Below are positions 45,839 to 53,982 of a stretch of 64,000 nt of DNA, one piece after another (positions within the stretch are counted from its first letter, which is position 1; each line of letters begins with the position of its first letter). The stretch is from Clostridia bacterium (GTDB lineage Bacteria; Bacillota; Clostridia; Oscillospirales; Ruminococcaceae). The stretch covers positions 1 to 64,000 of the forward strand of contig BNZN01000002.1 in NCBI GenBank assembly GCA_026001145.1, in the 5' to 3' direction. Under the pieces are notes generated by a model. That model made no database searches. It saw only the letters and a program-made list of their open reading frames with translations, and was not told the DNA's origin. Position numbers and translations under genes: made by a program.

Positions 45839-46341
45839 AAAAAACGCCTCCTGTCCACAAAGACATAAACCTCCACGGTTGACGCATGAACCACAGGGCA
45901 AAGACCCACGACTTTCGAAAAAAGCAGCACATCAAATGCCAAAAAATGCAAGCCATTTACGGGAACCGGTTCTATTCCAATTGTCGTAATGGATTAGGAC
46001 AAGCATGTTCAAATTTGGCTGCAGCGAGATAGAGCTTTTTGTCTTCCTGTCAACAGTAGTTGCAATACGAATTCGCTTTTTCACGTGCTTTCCAAACATT
46101 CCGAAATTCTGGGCAAATTCGCTTTCTCGTACTTTTTTTGTGTTTTGACAAAAAAAGTACCAAAAAAAACAAACCGGGAGGGACTTGCGATTTTCCCTCC
46201 CGGGCCCTCCCTTAAAACGCTTTTGCCAGAGTCTATGGTTACTGTTTTTGGTTTTGCAACCAATAAATCAGGTTTTTACGATTTTGGGAGTAGAGCCACG
46301 GGAACCTTAAAGTTTGTTCATGCGTCAACTGTGAATACAAA
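45839..46341. other. Gap upstream of the ABC-F gene
   Basis: No gene; mostly the MITE at 45968-46297. Confidence 0.7.
45968..46297 (+). mobile_element. Complete MITE, copy 2 (330 bp)
   Basis: Bounded by GGTTCTATTCC and GGGAGTAGAGCC, flanked by an exact 9-bp duplication ACGGGAACC (45959-45967 and 46298-46306). Shares AATTGTCGTAATGGATTAGG, CTGCAGCGAG and the fold-back core with copy 1, but lacks about 57 internal bases. Confidence 0.9.
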
Positions 46342-47346
46342 TCAGCTGTTAATTGCCAAGTCAAAACGTTCTTTAACCCCTCTCTTATCACCCAAGTAAC
46401 AGGTTCCCTGATAAGCATCATAACCTGGCATATGATTCGCTTCAATTATCACCGGGCCCTCACTTCCAAATGCCACATCCCACCCGACATATCTCAGTTC
46501 TTTAGTCACTACTGCTGCGCTCTTTACCAACTTGATTGCATCTTTGAAGAACGGCACTTCAAACCCAACGATGTTGGTCCCGGTTTCTGGGTGGCAAATA
46601 AATAGCTCCCCAGCGCGATCTGCTGCCGGATCCATGACCTTCCCGGAGGAAAGATCAACAATTGCAAGCATTCCGCCACTGTGAAGGTTATCCACCTGAG
46701 CACAATGGCCAATTCTTAATGCTGCAAAAACAACATTAACGCTGCCAGATCGTCCCAAAATTGTAATTACTCGGAGTGTATTAACCGAATTTCCATAAAG
46801 TTCATTCATCTTCGGATGCTGCACAATGAACTCCTCAACTAATGTTTGTTTTTTGTTCATAAGCTCATGATAAAGTCGCTGAATGTCTGTTCCTGTAAGC
46901 TCTATAATACTGACTTCGAGTCCCCCTGTCCCATGAACAGTTTTTGCCACAATTTTCTTTCTGCCCTGTAAAAACGATTCAAATTGTGTGGGCTCGATCG
47001 AACTCAAATCCAGCCACTCACGATTCAAATAAGCAGCATAAATCGTATTAAATTTGATTTTATCGTCAACGTTATCCCAATACTCCCGCATGTTTAGGTC
47101 ATTAATATATTTCTCATTAATTCGGCGTGTGATATATGTTCCTCTAAGTTTTTCGGGGATGCTGTGTAAAGCAAGCAAAAAGTAATCGGTATAACCAGCC
47201 CCGTATTTTATCCCGCAATGAAACACATCTACTAATATTTTTAAGAAGCCAAGCCCCGTCTTCGATTGCACCTTTTTGATTGTCTTGTACATTTCCCTGT
47301 AATCCATTGCCAGGGCCTTTTTAAAAACATACCAAACACGTCCCAT
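46342..47346 (-). CDS. Sugar-transfer-associated ATP-grasp protein
   Basis: A 334-residue enzyme of the ATP-grasp group found near sugar-transfer genes. Readable motifs include KTVHGTGG (ATP-binding loop), LVEEFIVQHP, NTLRVITILG and the metal-binding VIIEANHMPGYDAYQ. Such enzymes join a carboxylate to an amine or similar group, probably in cell-surface glycan modification; substrate unknown. A decayed copy of its 3' end lies at 44251-44365. The ctpA-like gene is upstream on the same strand. Confidence 0.75.
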   Translation of the reverse strand: MGRVWYVFKKALAMDYREMYKTIKKVQSKTGLGFLKILVDVFHCGIKYGAGYTDYFLLALHSIPEKLRGTYITRRINEKYINDLNMREYWDNVDDKIKFNTIYAAYLNREWLDLSSIEPTQFESFLQGRKKIVAKTVHGTGGLEVSIIELTGTDIQRLYHELMNKKQTLVEEFIVQHPKMNELYGNSVNTLRVITILGRSGSVNVVFAALRIGHCAQVDNLHSGGMLAIVDLSSGKVMDPAADRAGELFICHPETGTNIVGFEVPFFKDAIKLVKSAAVVTKELRYVGWDVAFGSEGPVIIEANHMPGYDAYQGTCYLGDKRGVKERFDLAINS

Positions 47347-47388
47347 ATATCGTCTACCTCCTAACCGATGAGCGGCCGGCTAACTTGT

Positions 47389-48855
47389 TTAATCCGGTTT
47401 GTTTTTATTGTTTTCTTTCAAGTATTTTATTGCGGCAGATAGCTGAGGATCGTGTTCCGAATTCCCAAAAGCTGGGCTGTTCAAATAAGGGCCAGGCACC
47501 TCAAGGTCTGGGGTTACACCAACTTTGTTTATGCTGACATTCCCTGGCATTGCAACCCATTCACGTGTTGTGAGCCACAAAGTCATCTCATCGCAAGCAA
47601 ACGGGTATATATCTTGAATAACCCCTTTGCCGAATGTTTGCGTTCCTATAATAGTGCCTCGTCCATGCGCCTGCATCACAGCTGCAAACAACTCAGAACA
47701 GCTCATTGATTTTTCGTTGACAAGAACTACTACCGGGATATCTGTTTTTGAAATATCTTTGCTAATAAAAGCGGGAGAGGTGAATTTTTTGCCGACACAT
47801 TTGTAAATTTCTCCCTTTTTGATGAACATGCCTATTATCTTATTGCATTCTTCCACTATTCCGCCTGGATTGAACCTTAGGTCGATTATGAGCCCTTTCA
47901 CGCCTCTTCTAAGAACTTTATTTAACTCTGCTGCAAAAACATTTCCTGCACCCAAATTAAAATCCCTTAGCCTTATGTAACCAATATCATCATCTTCAAA
48001 TATAAAGTGGTGGGCGCTGCTTATATAACCTGTCACTTTAGCGACAGAGGCAGAAAACCTTTCTCTGGTTCCTGTTTTGGTATTATGTCTCAGCACTTTG
48101 AGCAAAACATTTTTGTTCTGACTTTCTCTTTTTTGTTCAGGAGTAATCAGCCTTACTTTGTCTAGCATCTGTAAAAGTGAATCGCTCCAAACTACCTGTT
48201 CTGTTTCTGCTGTGATCAAAAACACGTCTCCGAGCCCTGCCAAAAGATAATTTATATCATTTGGGTCTTGTGTAAGCTTTGTAATTTTAGGGTCTTCAAG
48301 TTCGGCCTTTGTTGCTTCTGATTCGACAATAAAACTATTAACCCCCACAATTATATCTCCGGTCTTAAACCCGGCTTTTTCCAATTGTGAACCGGCACCT
48401 ATATGACCAAATCTGCAAGAAAAATTTCCTAGATGTGCGTTATCTACAAATACATATATGTAACCAACTATTCCAAACATTTCTTTCCTTGGAACAATCA
48501 TTCCGATCTCTTTATTTTGCTTTTTCGACCAAACGTTTGCCCAAGGATCGCCAAGAGCACGAACCATTCCCTGATAAGCACCCAAATAAAGCTCACTATC
48601 TGGAGGTACCTCACCAAGATAGTCCCGAGATATCTTGTATTTTATATCACGGAAATTTAGCATAAAATCAACAAACTCGGGTTCAGAAAGATCGCTAGAT
48701 ATTTCATCTTTCCTATCGTGAAAAGCTCGTATGAGGTTAACGAACGCCGGTTCTTTAAAAAAATAATAGGTTGTTAAAATGCCGGTTAACGCAGAAACAA
48801 CTACCGATATGGTGAGAATTGTAACCTTCACACCATGCAATATTTTCTTGCCCAT
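47389..48855 (-). CDS. S41 carboxy-terminal processing protease (CtpA-like)
   Basis: A 488-residue exported protease. An N-terminal membrane anchor (VTILTISVVVSALTGILTTYYF) is followed by a helical domain, a PDZ domain (GAGSQLEKAGFKTGDIIVGVN) and the S41 catalytic domain with GLIIDLRFNPGG, the serine region NEKSMSCSELFAA and the lysine in TFGKGVIQ. It trims or degrades exported proteins at the cell surface. The PDZ is interrupted by an insert of about 80 residues compared with short CtpA forms. Confidence 0.85.
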   Translation of the reverse strand: MGKKILHGVKVTILTISVVVSALTGILTTYYFFKEPAFVNLIRAFHDRKDEISSDLSEPEFVDFMLNFRDIKYKISRDYLGEVPPDSELYLGAYQGMVRALGDPWANVWSKKQNKEIGMIVPRKEMFGIVGYIYVFVDNAHLGNFSCRFGHIGAGSQLEKAGFKTGDIIVGVNSFIVESEATKAELEDPKITKLTQDPNDINYLLAGLGDVFLITAETEQVVWSDSLLQMLDKVRLITPEQKRESQNKNVLLKVLRHNTKTGTRERFSASVAKVTGYISSAHHFIFEDDDIGYIRLRDFNLGAGNVFAAELNKVLRRGVKGLIIDLRFNPGGIVEECNKIIGMFIKKGEIYKCVGKKFTSPAFISKDISKTDIPVVVLVNEKSMSCSELFAAVMQAHGRGTIIGTQTFGKGVIQDIYPFACDEMTLWLTTREWVAMPGNVSINKVGVTPDLEVPGPYLNSPAFGNSEHDPQLSAAIKYLKENNKNKPD

Positions 48856-48925
48856 TTATTCTTTCCCCTAACTAATTATCTTCTTATGGTAAATCGACTA
48901 AATATTAAATCAGATCGCTATAACT

Positions 48926-51235
48926 TCAATCAATCACAAGATTCGTATAATTAGCCATCAACCTCTTCACTCCAAGCCCTTCAAATTCGATCTCTAGAAG
49001 TTGATCATTCCCCGATGAGTTGACTTTTTTGATCTTTCCAAGCCCAAATTTAGGGTGCCTAACCATCTCTCCACCAGTGAATTTGGTTCCATTTCCTTGG
49101 GAGTTTGTTTCACTTTTGATATATCCAACATATTCGCTCTTTCTGGCAACCTGTTTCTTTTTCTTCATGAATCCGGCTGGCACTTCATCAAAGTGGATTT
49201 CACATAGATCTTTCGGAACCTCTTTGAGGAACCGGGAGGGTTTGTTAAACGATGTTTTGCCAAGGTAGGTTCTTCTTCCTGCCCGTATCAGAAACAACTT
49301 TTTCTTTGCCCTGGTGAAACCAACATAAGCTAATCTTCGTTCTTCTTCTAGCTCTTTTTCATCAAAAAACACTTTATTGCCGGGGAAAATCCCGTCTTCC
49401 ATCCCCACTATGAAAACATTTTCGAACTCTAACCCTTTTGCAGAGTGTAATGTCATCAAATTGACGCGGTCTGCATCTATTTCGGGGTCTCTTAACTCTT
49501 CATAGATCGCAATATCATTCAAAAACCCTTCCAATGTGGGGTTTTCTTCAGTTTTCGAATAAATTAGCAGGTTCGATTTCAGTTCATTTATGTTTTCAAG
49601 TTTGCCCAAGCCTTCCATTCCGGTTTTCTTAAGCATGTCTTTGTAGCCGGTTTTTTCTACCAGTATGTCAATAAAATCAGGCAAACTTGTTGTTTTTAGG
49701 TCGTTTTCCAGCTCACGAATCAACTCTGCAAAGCCCTGTAACTGACGACTTTCCGTGGTGGCCTCAATCGCCTCAAACAGGCTTTTGCCCTCACTTTGTT
49801 TGGTTTCATAAAGTGTGGCAATCGCTTTTATTCCAATTTTGCGCTTTGGTTCGTTGATAATTCTGAGCAACCTGATTTCGTCATTTCTGTTGACAATAAC
49901 GTTTAGATAAGCCAAAATATCCTTGATTTCTTTTCTTTCATAAAATCGCAGGCCACCTAAAATACGATACGGTAGGCTCTTCTTAGAAAAGATGGTTTCA
50001 ATCACATTCGATTGGGCATTCATTCGATAAAGCACCGTGCAATCGCTATATTTGCCATTTTTTTTGATAATTTCCCTGATTTTCTCTGCAATATATATAG
50101 CCTCTCTGTGTTCGTCTTCGGCCTTGAAAATCTCAACTTTAGATCCTTTTTCATTCTGTGTCCAGAGTTTTTTCCCTTTGCGCGACTGGTTGTTAACAAT
50201 CACTGCATTGGCGGCTTCCAGTATGTTCTGCGTGCTTCTGTAATTTTGCTCTAATCTGATCAATTTTGCGCCCTTAAAATGTTTTTCAAAATTTAAAATG
50301 TTATCTATATCCGCTCCTCTGAATCTGTATATACTCTGGTCATCATCTCCCACGACACAAAGATTATTATGGCCTCTTGCCAGTAGTTGCACCAATACAA
50401 ATTGCGCGTAGTTGGTGTCTTGATATTCATCTATCATGATGTGGCTAAAACGATTTTGATAACGTGTCAAAATCTCATTATTTTTGCGTAGCAAGGAGAC
50501 CGTCAACATGATCATGTCGTCAAAATCAATGGCGTTCCCAGCTCTCAGCTCGGCCTGATATGCCTTATAAATTCCGGCAATGATCGATTTTCTGTAATTC
50601 TCAGTCACTGCATTTTGATAAACATCGGGGGATAAGAGATTGTCTTTTGCGCGTCCTATTTCGGCAAGAACCGAATTGACGCTAAATGTTTCTTCATTCA
50701 CCTCCTGGGTCTTGAAGATGCGTTTAATCAACCTCTTTGAGTCATCCGTGTCATAAATTGTGAACTTTCCATTAAAGCCTACTTCATCAACGTGATTGCG
50801 TAAAATCCGCAAACAAAGCCAATGAAACGTCCCGGCGTTGATGCTATCAGCCGCTTCACCAACCGTTTGTTTAAGGCGTTCCTTTAATTCTGTTGCAGCT
50901 TTGTTTGTAAAGGTTATGGCCAGAATATTCCAGGGTTTTACTCGTTCGCCCAAGACCATATTACAACTAATCCAGTCAATATCTTCGGCATCTTTGTTTT
51001 TAAGTTGCTCCAAAACTATTTCATTTGCGTCATCAGACGAAGTAAAATTGAAATCTATCCCGTATTTTATCATGTTGTGAATGCGGTTCACAATAACTGT
51101 TGTCTTGCCGCTTCCAGCACCAGCCAAGATTAAAACAGGACCTGTCAAGCTTCCGATAGCGGCTTGTTGTTCTTTGTTCATATCACTGAAATAGTGTTTT
51201 ATTAAATCGGTTTTAAGTCTGTTGTAAGGTTCCAT
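48926..51235 (-). CDS. pcrA: ATP-dependent DNA helicase PcrA/UvrD
   Basis: A 769-residue superfamily 1 helicase for repair and for clearing replication obstacles. Motifs are intact: Q-motif MNKEQQAAI, Walker A GAGSGKTTVI (about 39-48), TFTNKAA, DEYQDTN, GDDDQSIYRFRGA, LEQNYRST, MTLHSAKGLEF and EERRLAYVGFTRAKK. The C-terminal tail has the VRHPKFGLGKI motif that contacts RNA polymerase in PcrA. AAGGAG lies upstream of the ATG. Confidence 0.95.
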   Translation of the reverse strand: MEPYNRLKTDLIKHYFSDMNKEQQAAIGSLTGPVLILAGAGSGKTTVIVNRIHNMIKYGIDFNFTSSDDANEIVLEQLKNKDAEDIDWISCNMVLGERVKPWNILAITFTNKAATELKERLKQTVGEAADSINAGTFHWLCLRILRNHVDEVGFNGKFTIYDTDDSKRLIKRIFKTQEVNEETFSVNSVLAEIGRAKDNLLSPDVYQNAVTENYRKSIIAGIYKAYQAELRAGNAIDFDDMIMLTVSLLRKNNEILTRYQNRFSHIMIDEYQDTNYAQFVLVQLLARGHNNLCVVGDDDQSIYRFRGADIDNILNFEKHFKGAKLIRLEQNYRSTQNILEAANAVIVNNQSRKGKKLWTQNEKGSKVEIFKAEDEHREAIYIAEKIREIIKKNGKYSDCTVLYRMNAQSNVIETIFSKKSLPYRILGGLRFYERKEIKDILAYLNVIVNRNDEIRLLRIINEPKRKIGIKAIATLYETKQSEGKSLFEAIEATTESRQLQGFAELIRELENDLKTTSLPDFIDILVEKTGYKDMLKKTGMEGLGKLENINELKSNLLIYSKTEENPTLEGFLNDIAIYEELRDPEIDADRVNLMTLHSAKGLEFENVFIVGMEDGIFPGNKVFFDEKELEEERRLAYVGFTRAKKKLFLIRAGRRTYLGKTSFNKPSRFLKEVPKDLCEIHFDEVPAGFMKKKKQVARKSEYVGYIKSETNSQGNGTKFTGGEMVRHPKFGLGKIKKVNSSGNDQLLEIEFEGLGVKRLMANYTNLVID

Positions 51236-51410
51236 TTGTTAAATCTCCTTGGCTCTCCTCTGTTAATTACTGGTGGGAATTCTATCCACCTTCTCCCAAT
51301 TATAGCACAAAATGAGAATTATAGCACAAAACTAGCGGCTTGTGGTTTGATTCGGTTGGTAATTACACGGCTGAAGCATGAAGGAAACTAAAAGTGAAGC
51401 AACACAAAAG

Positions 51411-51441
51411 GGATCAGCCTTTTCAGACTGATCCATTTTTT
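51411..51441 (+). terminator. Terminator-like GGATCAG hairpin
   Basis: Stem GGATCAG / CTGATCC with a 10-base loop followed by six T. Related hairpins lie at 11805 and 14152. No plus-strand gene ends nearby, so it probably came with the repeat. Confidence 0.55.
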
Positions 51442-51510
51442 AAATTCTCTTTCTTAAGTTTCAATAAGTCATTCCGATTGTTTTCCAAACAAGTTCAGGT
51501 TCAAAGCAAA

Positions 51511-51664
51511 CAACTTTGGACTCTGGAAAAAAGCGTTGTGGGAGAGGGTCCAGTTCAGTTTCGGGGTCTCTCTCTGGTTTGCTTCTTGAAAAAGTAAGTT
51601 TTCAACCCAAGATAAAGTTCGAGAAAGCAAATTTATTTCAAATTCCGGAATGTTCGGAAAGCAT
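51511..51664 (-). repeat. Truncated MITE-like repeat
   Basis: Reverse fragment with GAAAAAAGCGTTGTGGGAGA, GTTCGAGAAAGCAAATTT and TCCGGAATGTTCGGAAAGC, matching the core of the complete elements; terminal repeats absent. Confidence 0.6.
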
Positions 51665-51700
51665 CGAACTTCTTCCGAAAAAGCATTGCACAAACTCGCC

Positions 51701-51735
51701 GAGAGGCCGCCTTTCCAGATGGCCTCTCTTTTTTC
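51701..51735 (+). terminator. Hairpin with T-run shared with copy C
   Basis: GAGAGGCCGCC ... GATGGCCTCTC followed by six T on the plus strand. An equivalent hairpin lies at 59771 after copy C, so it belongs to the duplicated 3' unit. Confidence 0.65.
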
Positions 51736-51755
51736 TTCTCTAATTGCATATACCT

Positions 51756-52563
51756 CTATTCGTTCGTACTAGTTGCACTCCCACCTGTCATTGTTTGTGA
51801 GTCGTTGCTGCCACTCGCGTCACTTCCATATAGCGATGTCGTGTCTGTTGTTTAGAAAATCAAATCTGGCAATGCGGAATCTGTTAACACCAAATCTGTC
51901 GCTGATGAGTCAATGGATTCTGAGAGTGAGTTTGGCAATAAAGCGCCTGCTGACGTCGATTCTACCTGCGTTTGAGTAGGTAGCGGATTAACCGCAACTC
52001 TCTCCGGTATCGCTTGTTGTTCGTTCTGTCCCATCGCGCTGTCGTTTTGTTGTTCGTTCTGGTCGACATCGCGTGTCGCAAACCGATTCCGCCCTTCGGC
52101 CGACAAAAGAACGCTATCTCCGTCGCGTTCCACGTACGCCTCCCCCGCTTGCAAGTAACCGCGCGGCGGCTGCCCGAAGTGCAGCGGCGACGGCGTTGGT
52201 ATGGAAGCGTCCCACCAGGCTTGTCCAAAACTATGCCGCGGCAGGGGTGGCAGCTGGTCCATCAGTTGCAGCGCTTTCTGGATCGTTGGCTGCGTGCCTG
52301 CTGCCGCGCGCTCAGCTTCGCGTTGTTGTATCTCCGAGCCGAAAATGGACGTGGCGGCTGCGGCCTTGCGTTTAGCCGCCAGCAGGCGCGCCATCGCTTG
52401 CCGCACTTCCCCCGGCGTTGGAGCACGGCGCGTTGCAGCAACCGGCAGGTGCGCAGCAGGTGTCGGTCCAACACGGCCGGGCCGCAACAATTGGCGCCAG
52501 CGAACCTGCGCTAGCCACAACCGCTGTGCCCAGCAAAAACGATACCATCTTCTTGGTTTTCAT
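51756..52563 (-). pseudogene. Modular secreted protein, copy A (broken)
   Basis: Starts at ATG 52563 with signal peptide MKTKKMVSFLLGTAVVASA. Just after VAA the frame is lost: GCGGCCCGGCCGT carries one more C than GCGGCCGGTCGT in copy B, near 52478. In the restored frame a GC-rich middle follows (RQAMARLLAAKRKAAAAT), then the family tail NPLPTQTQVESTSAGALLPN ... DSALPDLIF. A TAA at 51854-51852 replaces the GAA found in copies B and C, and the tail continues untranslated to 51756. A MITE fragment replaces the promoter. Function unknown. Confidence 0.75.
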
Positions 52564-52611
52564 AAAAATCCCTCTTTCTTCTTTTTTGATTTCAAATTTC
52601 GAAGTTAGAAC

Positions 52612-52684
52612 TCCTCCTCTCTGGACTTTCTCCACAACGCTTTTTGCCAAAGTAAAAGAGGTCTCTTGCCCTGAGATTTGCAAG
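52612..52684 (+). repeat. MITE fragment fused to the copy A leader
   Basis: Carries GGACTTTCTCCACAACGCTT and GAGATTTGCAAGT, right-half sequence of the MITE family, immediately upstream of copy A where a promoter would be expected. Confidence 0.55.
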
Positions 52685-52693
52685 TGAAAATTC

Positions 52694-53485
52694 GAGAGTG
52701 TTTATCAAAATATAGATAACAGGCATCGTTGAAGCACAAGAAACCAATTTGTAGTTGTAACAGCATGCCAAATTCGTAGCGTTAGGTCAACCATTTTGCT
52801 GCTTTTAAAAACTACCTTCGTCCGACTTGTAAAGCTTCCTAGATGGTGCCGTGTATTGCTGTTATCTTGCTCAATTGCTGTTGTATGTGTTCTCCCTATG
52901 ATATGCCGCTCTGGTGGCAAAACTTTCGCAAATGTGTCCCAATCATCAGTATAAAAATTGCAATTTTTCAGATGTTTCACTTTATTATAGAGCCGTTGGA
53001 ACGTTTTAGTATCACGATTGCCGAGCACCCAGGCCACAGTTCGCCGTGTACGACGATCAATGGCTTTGATGGTCCAAAGTTTGTTTTTTTTGACCATCAA
53101 AATGCCACATTTCATCAAATTCCATTTCCTTGATCTCCCCAGGCACTTCCGGTTCTGGTAAGCTCTCCCCAAACGCACGAATCCAACGATATACAAGAGC
53201 ATGATCAATATTAAGAATGCGTCCCAACATTCTGTACGAACCCTTTGCCATTGCGTAAAGCAAGATGCAAAGCGCTTTTTTGGCCATTACCTTACTGTTT
53301 GTACGTTCATCACCTTCCCGAAAATTGTGCCCACATTTCTTACAGCAATATCGTTGTTTCCCCGCGACGATTCCATTTTTCACGGTTATTTCGGATCCAC
53401 ACTTCTTACACGCAGGCATTATTTCCATCTCCTGACCTCATAATGGAAATATTATACCACATATCTATATATTAGTCCGCACTCT
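52694..53485 (-). mobile_element. IS1-family insertion sequence
   Basis: About 792 bp. Ends are imperfect inverted repeats of roughly 28 bases: AGAGTG outermost, AATATAGATA inside on the left and the corresponding AATATATAGATA on the right. It is flanked by a direct repeat TGAAAATTC (52685-52693 and 53486-53494), which fits the 8-9 bp duplication of IS1. It carries a two-frame transposase. Confidence 0.85.
52705..53428 (-). CDS. IS1-family transposase, in two frames
   Basis: The first frame (53428-53057, 123 residues) has two zinc-finger-like cysteine pairs (CKKCGS, CCKKCG), a helix-turn-helix and the first catalytic aspartate in FDEMWHF. The second, ending at 52705, continues with LWTIKAIDRRTRRTVAWVLG, the second aspartate in YTDDW and the glutamate in AIEQDNSNTRHHL. 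The DDE triad is therefore complete across the two frames. They meet at a run of eight A before a C (about 53086-53093). The second frame is +1 to the first, not -1 as for InsA-InsB; seven A would join them directly. Confidence 0.85.
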
Positions 53486-53519
53486 TGAAAATTCTAAAGT
53501 AGGGTGAACTGTGTAAAGT

Positions 53520-53906
53520 GGTTCTACTCCCAAAATCGTAAAAGTCTGACTTTTTATTTGCAAAATCAAAAGCAGTAACTCTAGACTATGGAAAAGCGTT
53601 TTAAGGATGAATCCAGAGAAGGAAAATCGCAATTACTTCCCTGGTTTGTTTTTTTGGAACTTTTTTGTCAAAACACAAAAAAGTTCGAGAAAGCGATGTG
53701 TTTCGAATTTCGGAATGTTTGGAAAGCACGTGAAAAAGCAAACTTGCTCCAAATCTCGGAGCGTTTGAAAAGCAAATTAATGGCTTGAAAAGTCTCACAT
53801 CAATTGCAACTACTGTTTGCAAGAAGGCAAAACGACGAGCTCTGTCTTACTGCAGCCAAATTTGAACTCGCTTGTCCTAATCCATTACGACAATTGGAGT
53901 AGAACC
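53520..53906 (-). mobile_element. Complete MITE, copy 3 (387 bp)
   Basis: Inverted relative to copies 1 and 2. Ends GGTTCTACTCC / GGAGTAGAACC extend to an imperfect repeat of about 22 bases. Flanked by an exact 9-bp duplication GTGTAAAGT (53511-53519 and 53907-53915). It inserted 35 bases from the IS1 element, just before the promoter of the DUF4340 gene. Confidence 0.92.
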
Positions 53907-53922
53907 GTGTAAAGTCTGACAA

Positions 53923-53951
53923 TTGATATTTACTCCGCATTATAGTATAAT
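53923..53951 (+). promoter_or_regulatory. Promoter of the DUF4340 gene
   Basis: TTGATA (53923-53928), 17 bases, TATAAT (53946-53951). Transcription would start close to 53958, which argues against a start codon at 53959. Confidence 0.75.
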
Positions 53952-53982
53952 GGTAGCTATGAGTTGGATGGGAAGTTTAGGT

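Larger units (their letters stand above)
51236..51755. other. Gap between pcrA and secreted copy A
   Basis: No gene. Holds the hairpin at 51411-51441, a truncated MITE (51511-51664) and the hairpin at 51701-51735. Confidence 0.6.

Noticed and set aside
43855-46297. Composite transposon made of two MITEs around the ABC-F gene
   Set aside because: Each MITE is flanked by its own 9-bp duplication with a different sequence, so they inserted separately; no shared outer duplication was found.
53057-53208. Standard -1 programmed frameshift in the IS1 transposase
   Set aside because: The second frame is +1 relative to the first, so ordinary -1 slippage would not join them.
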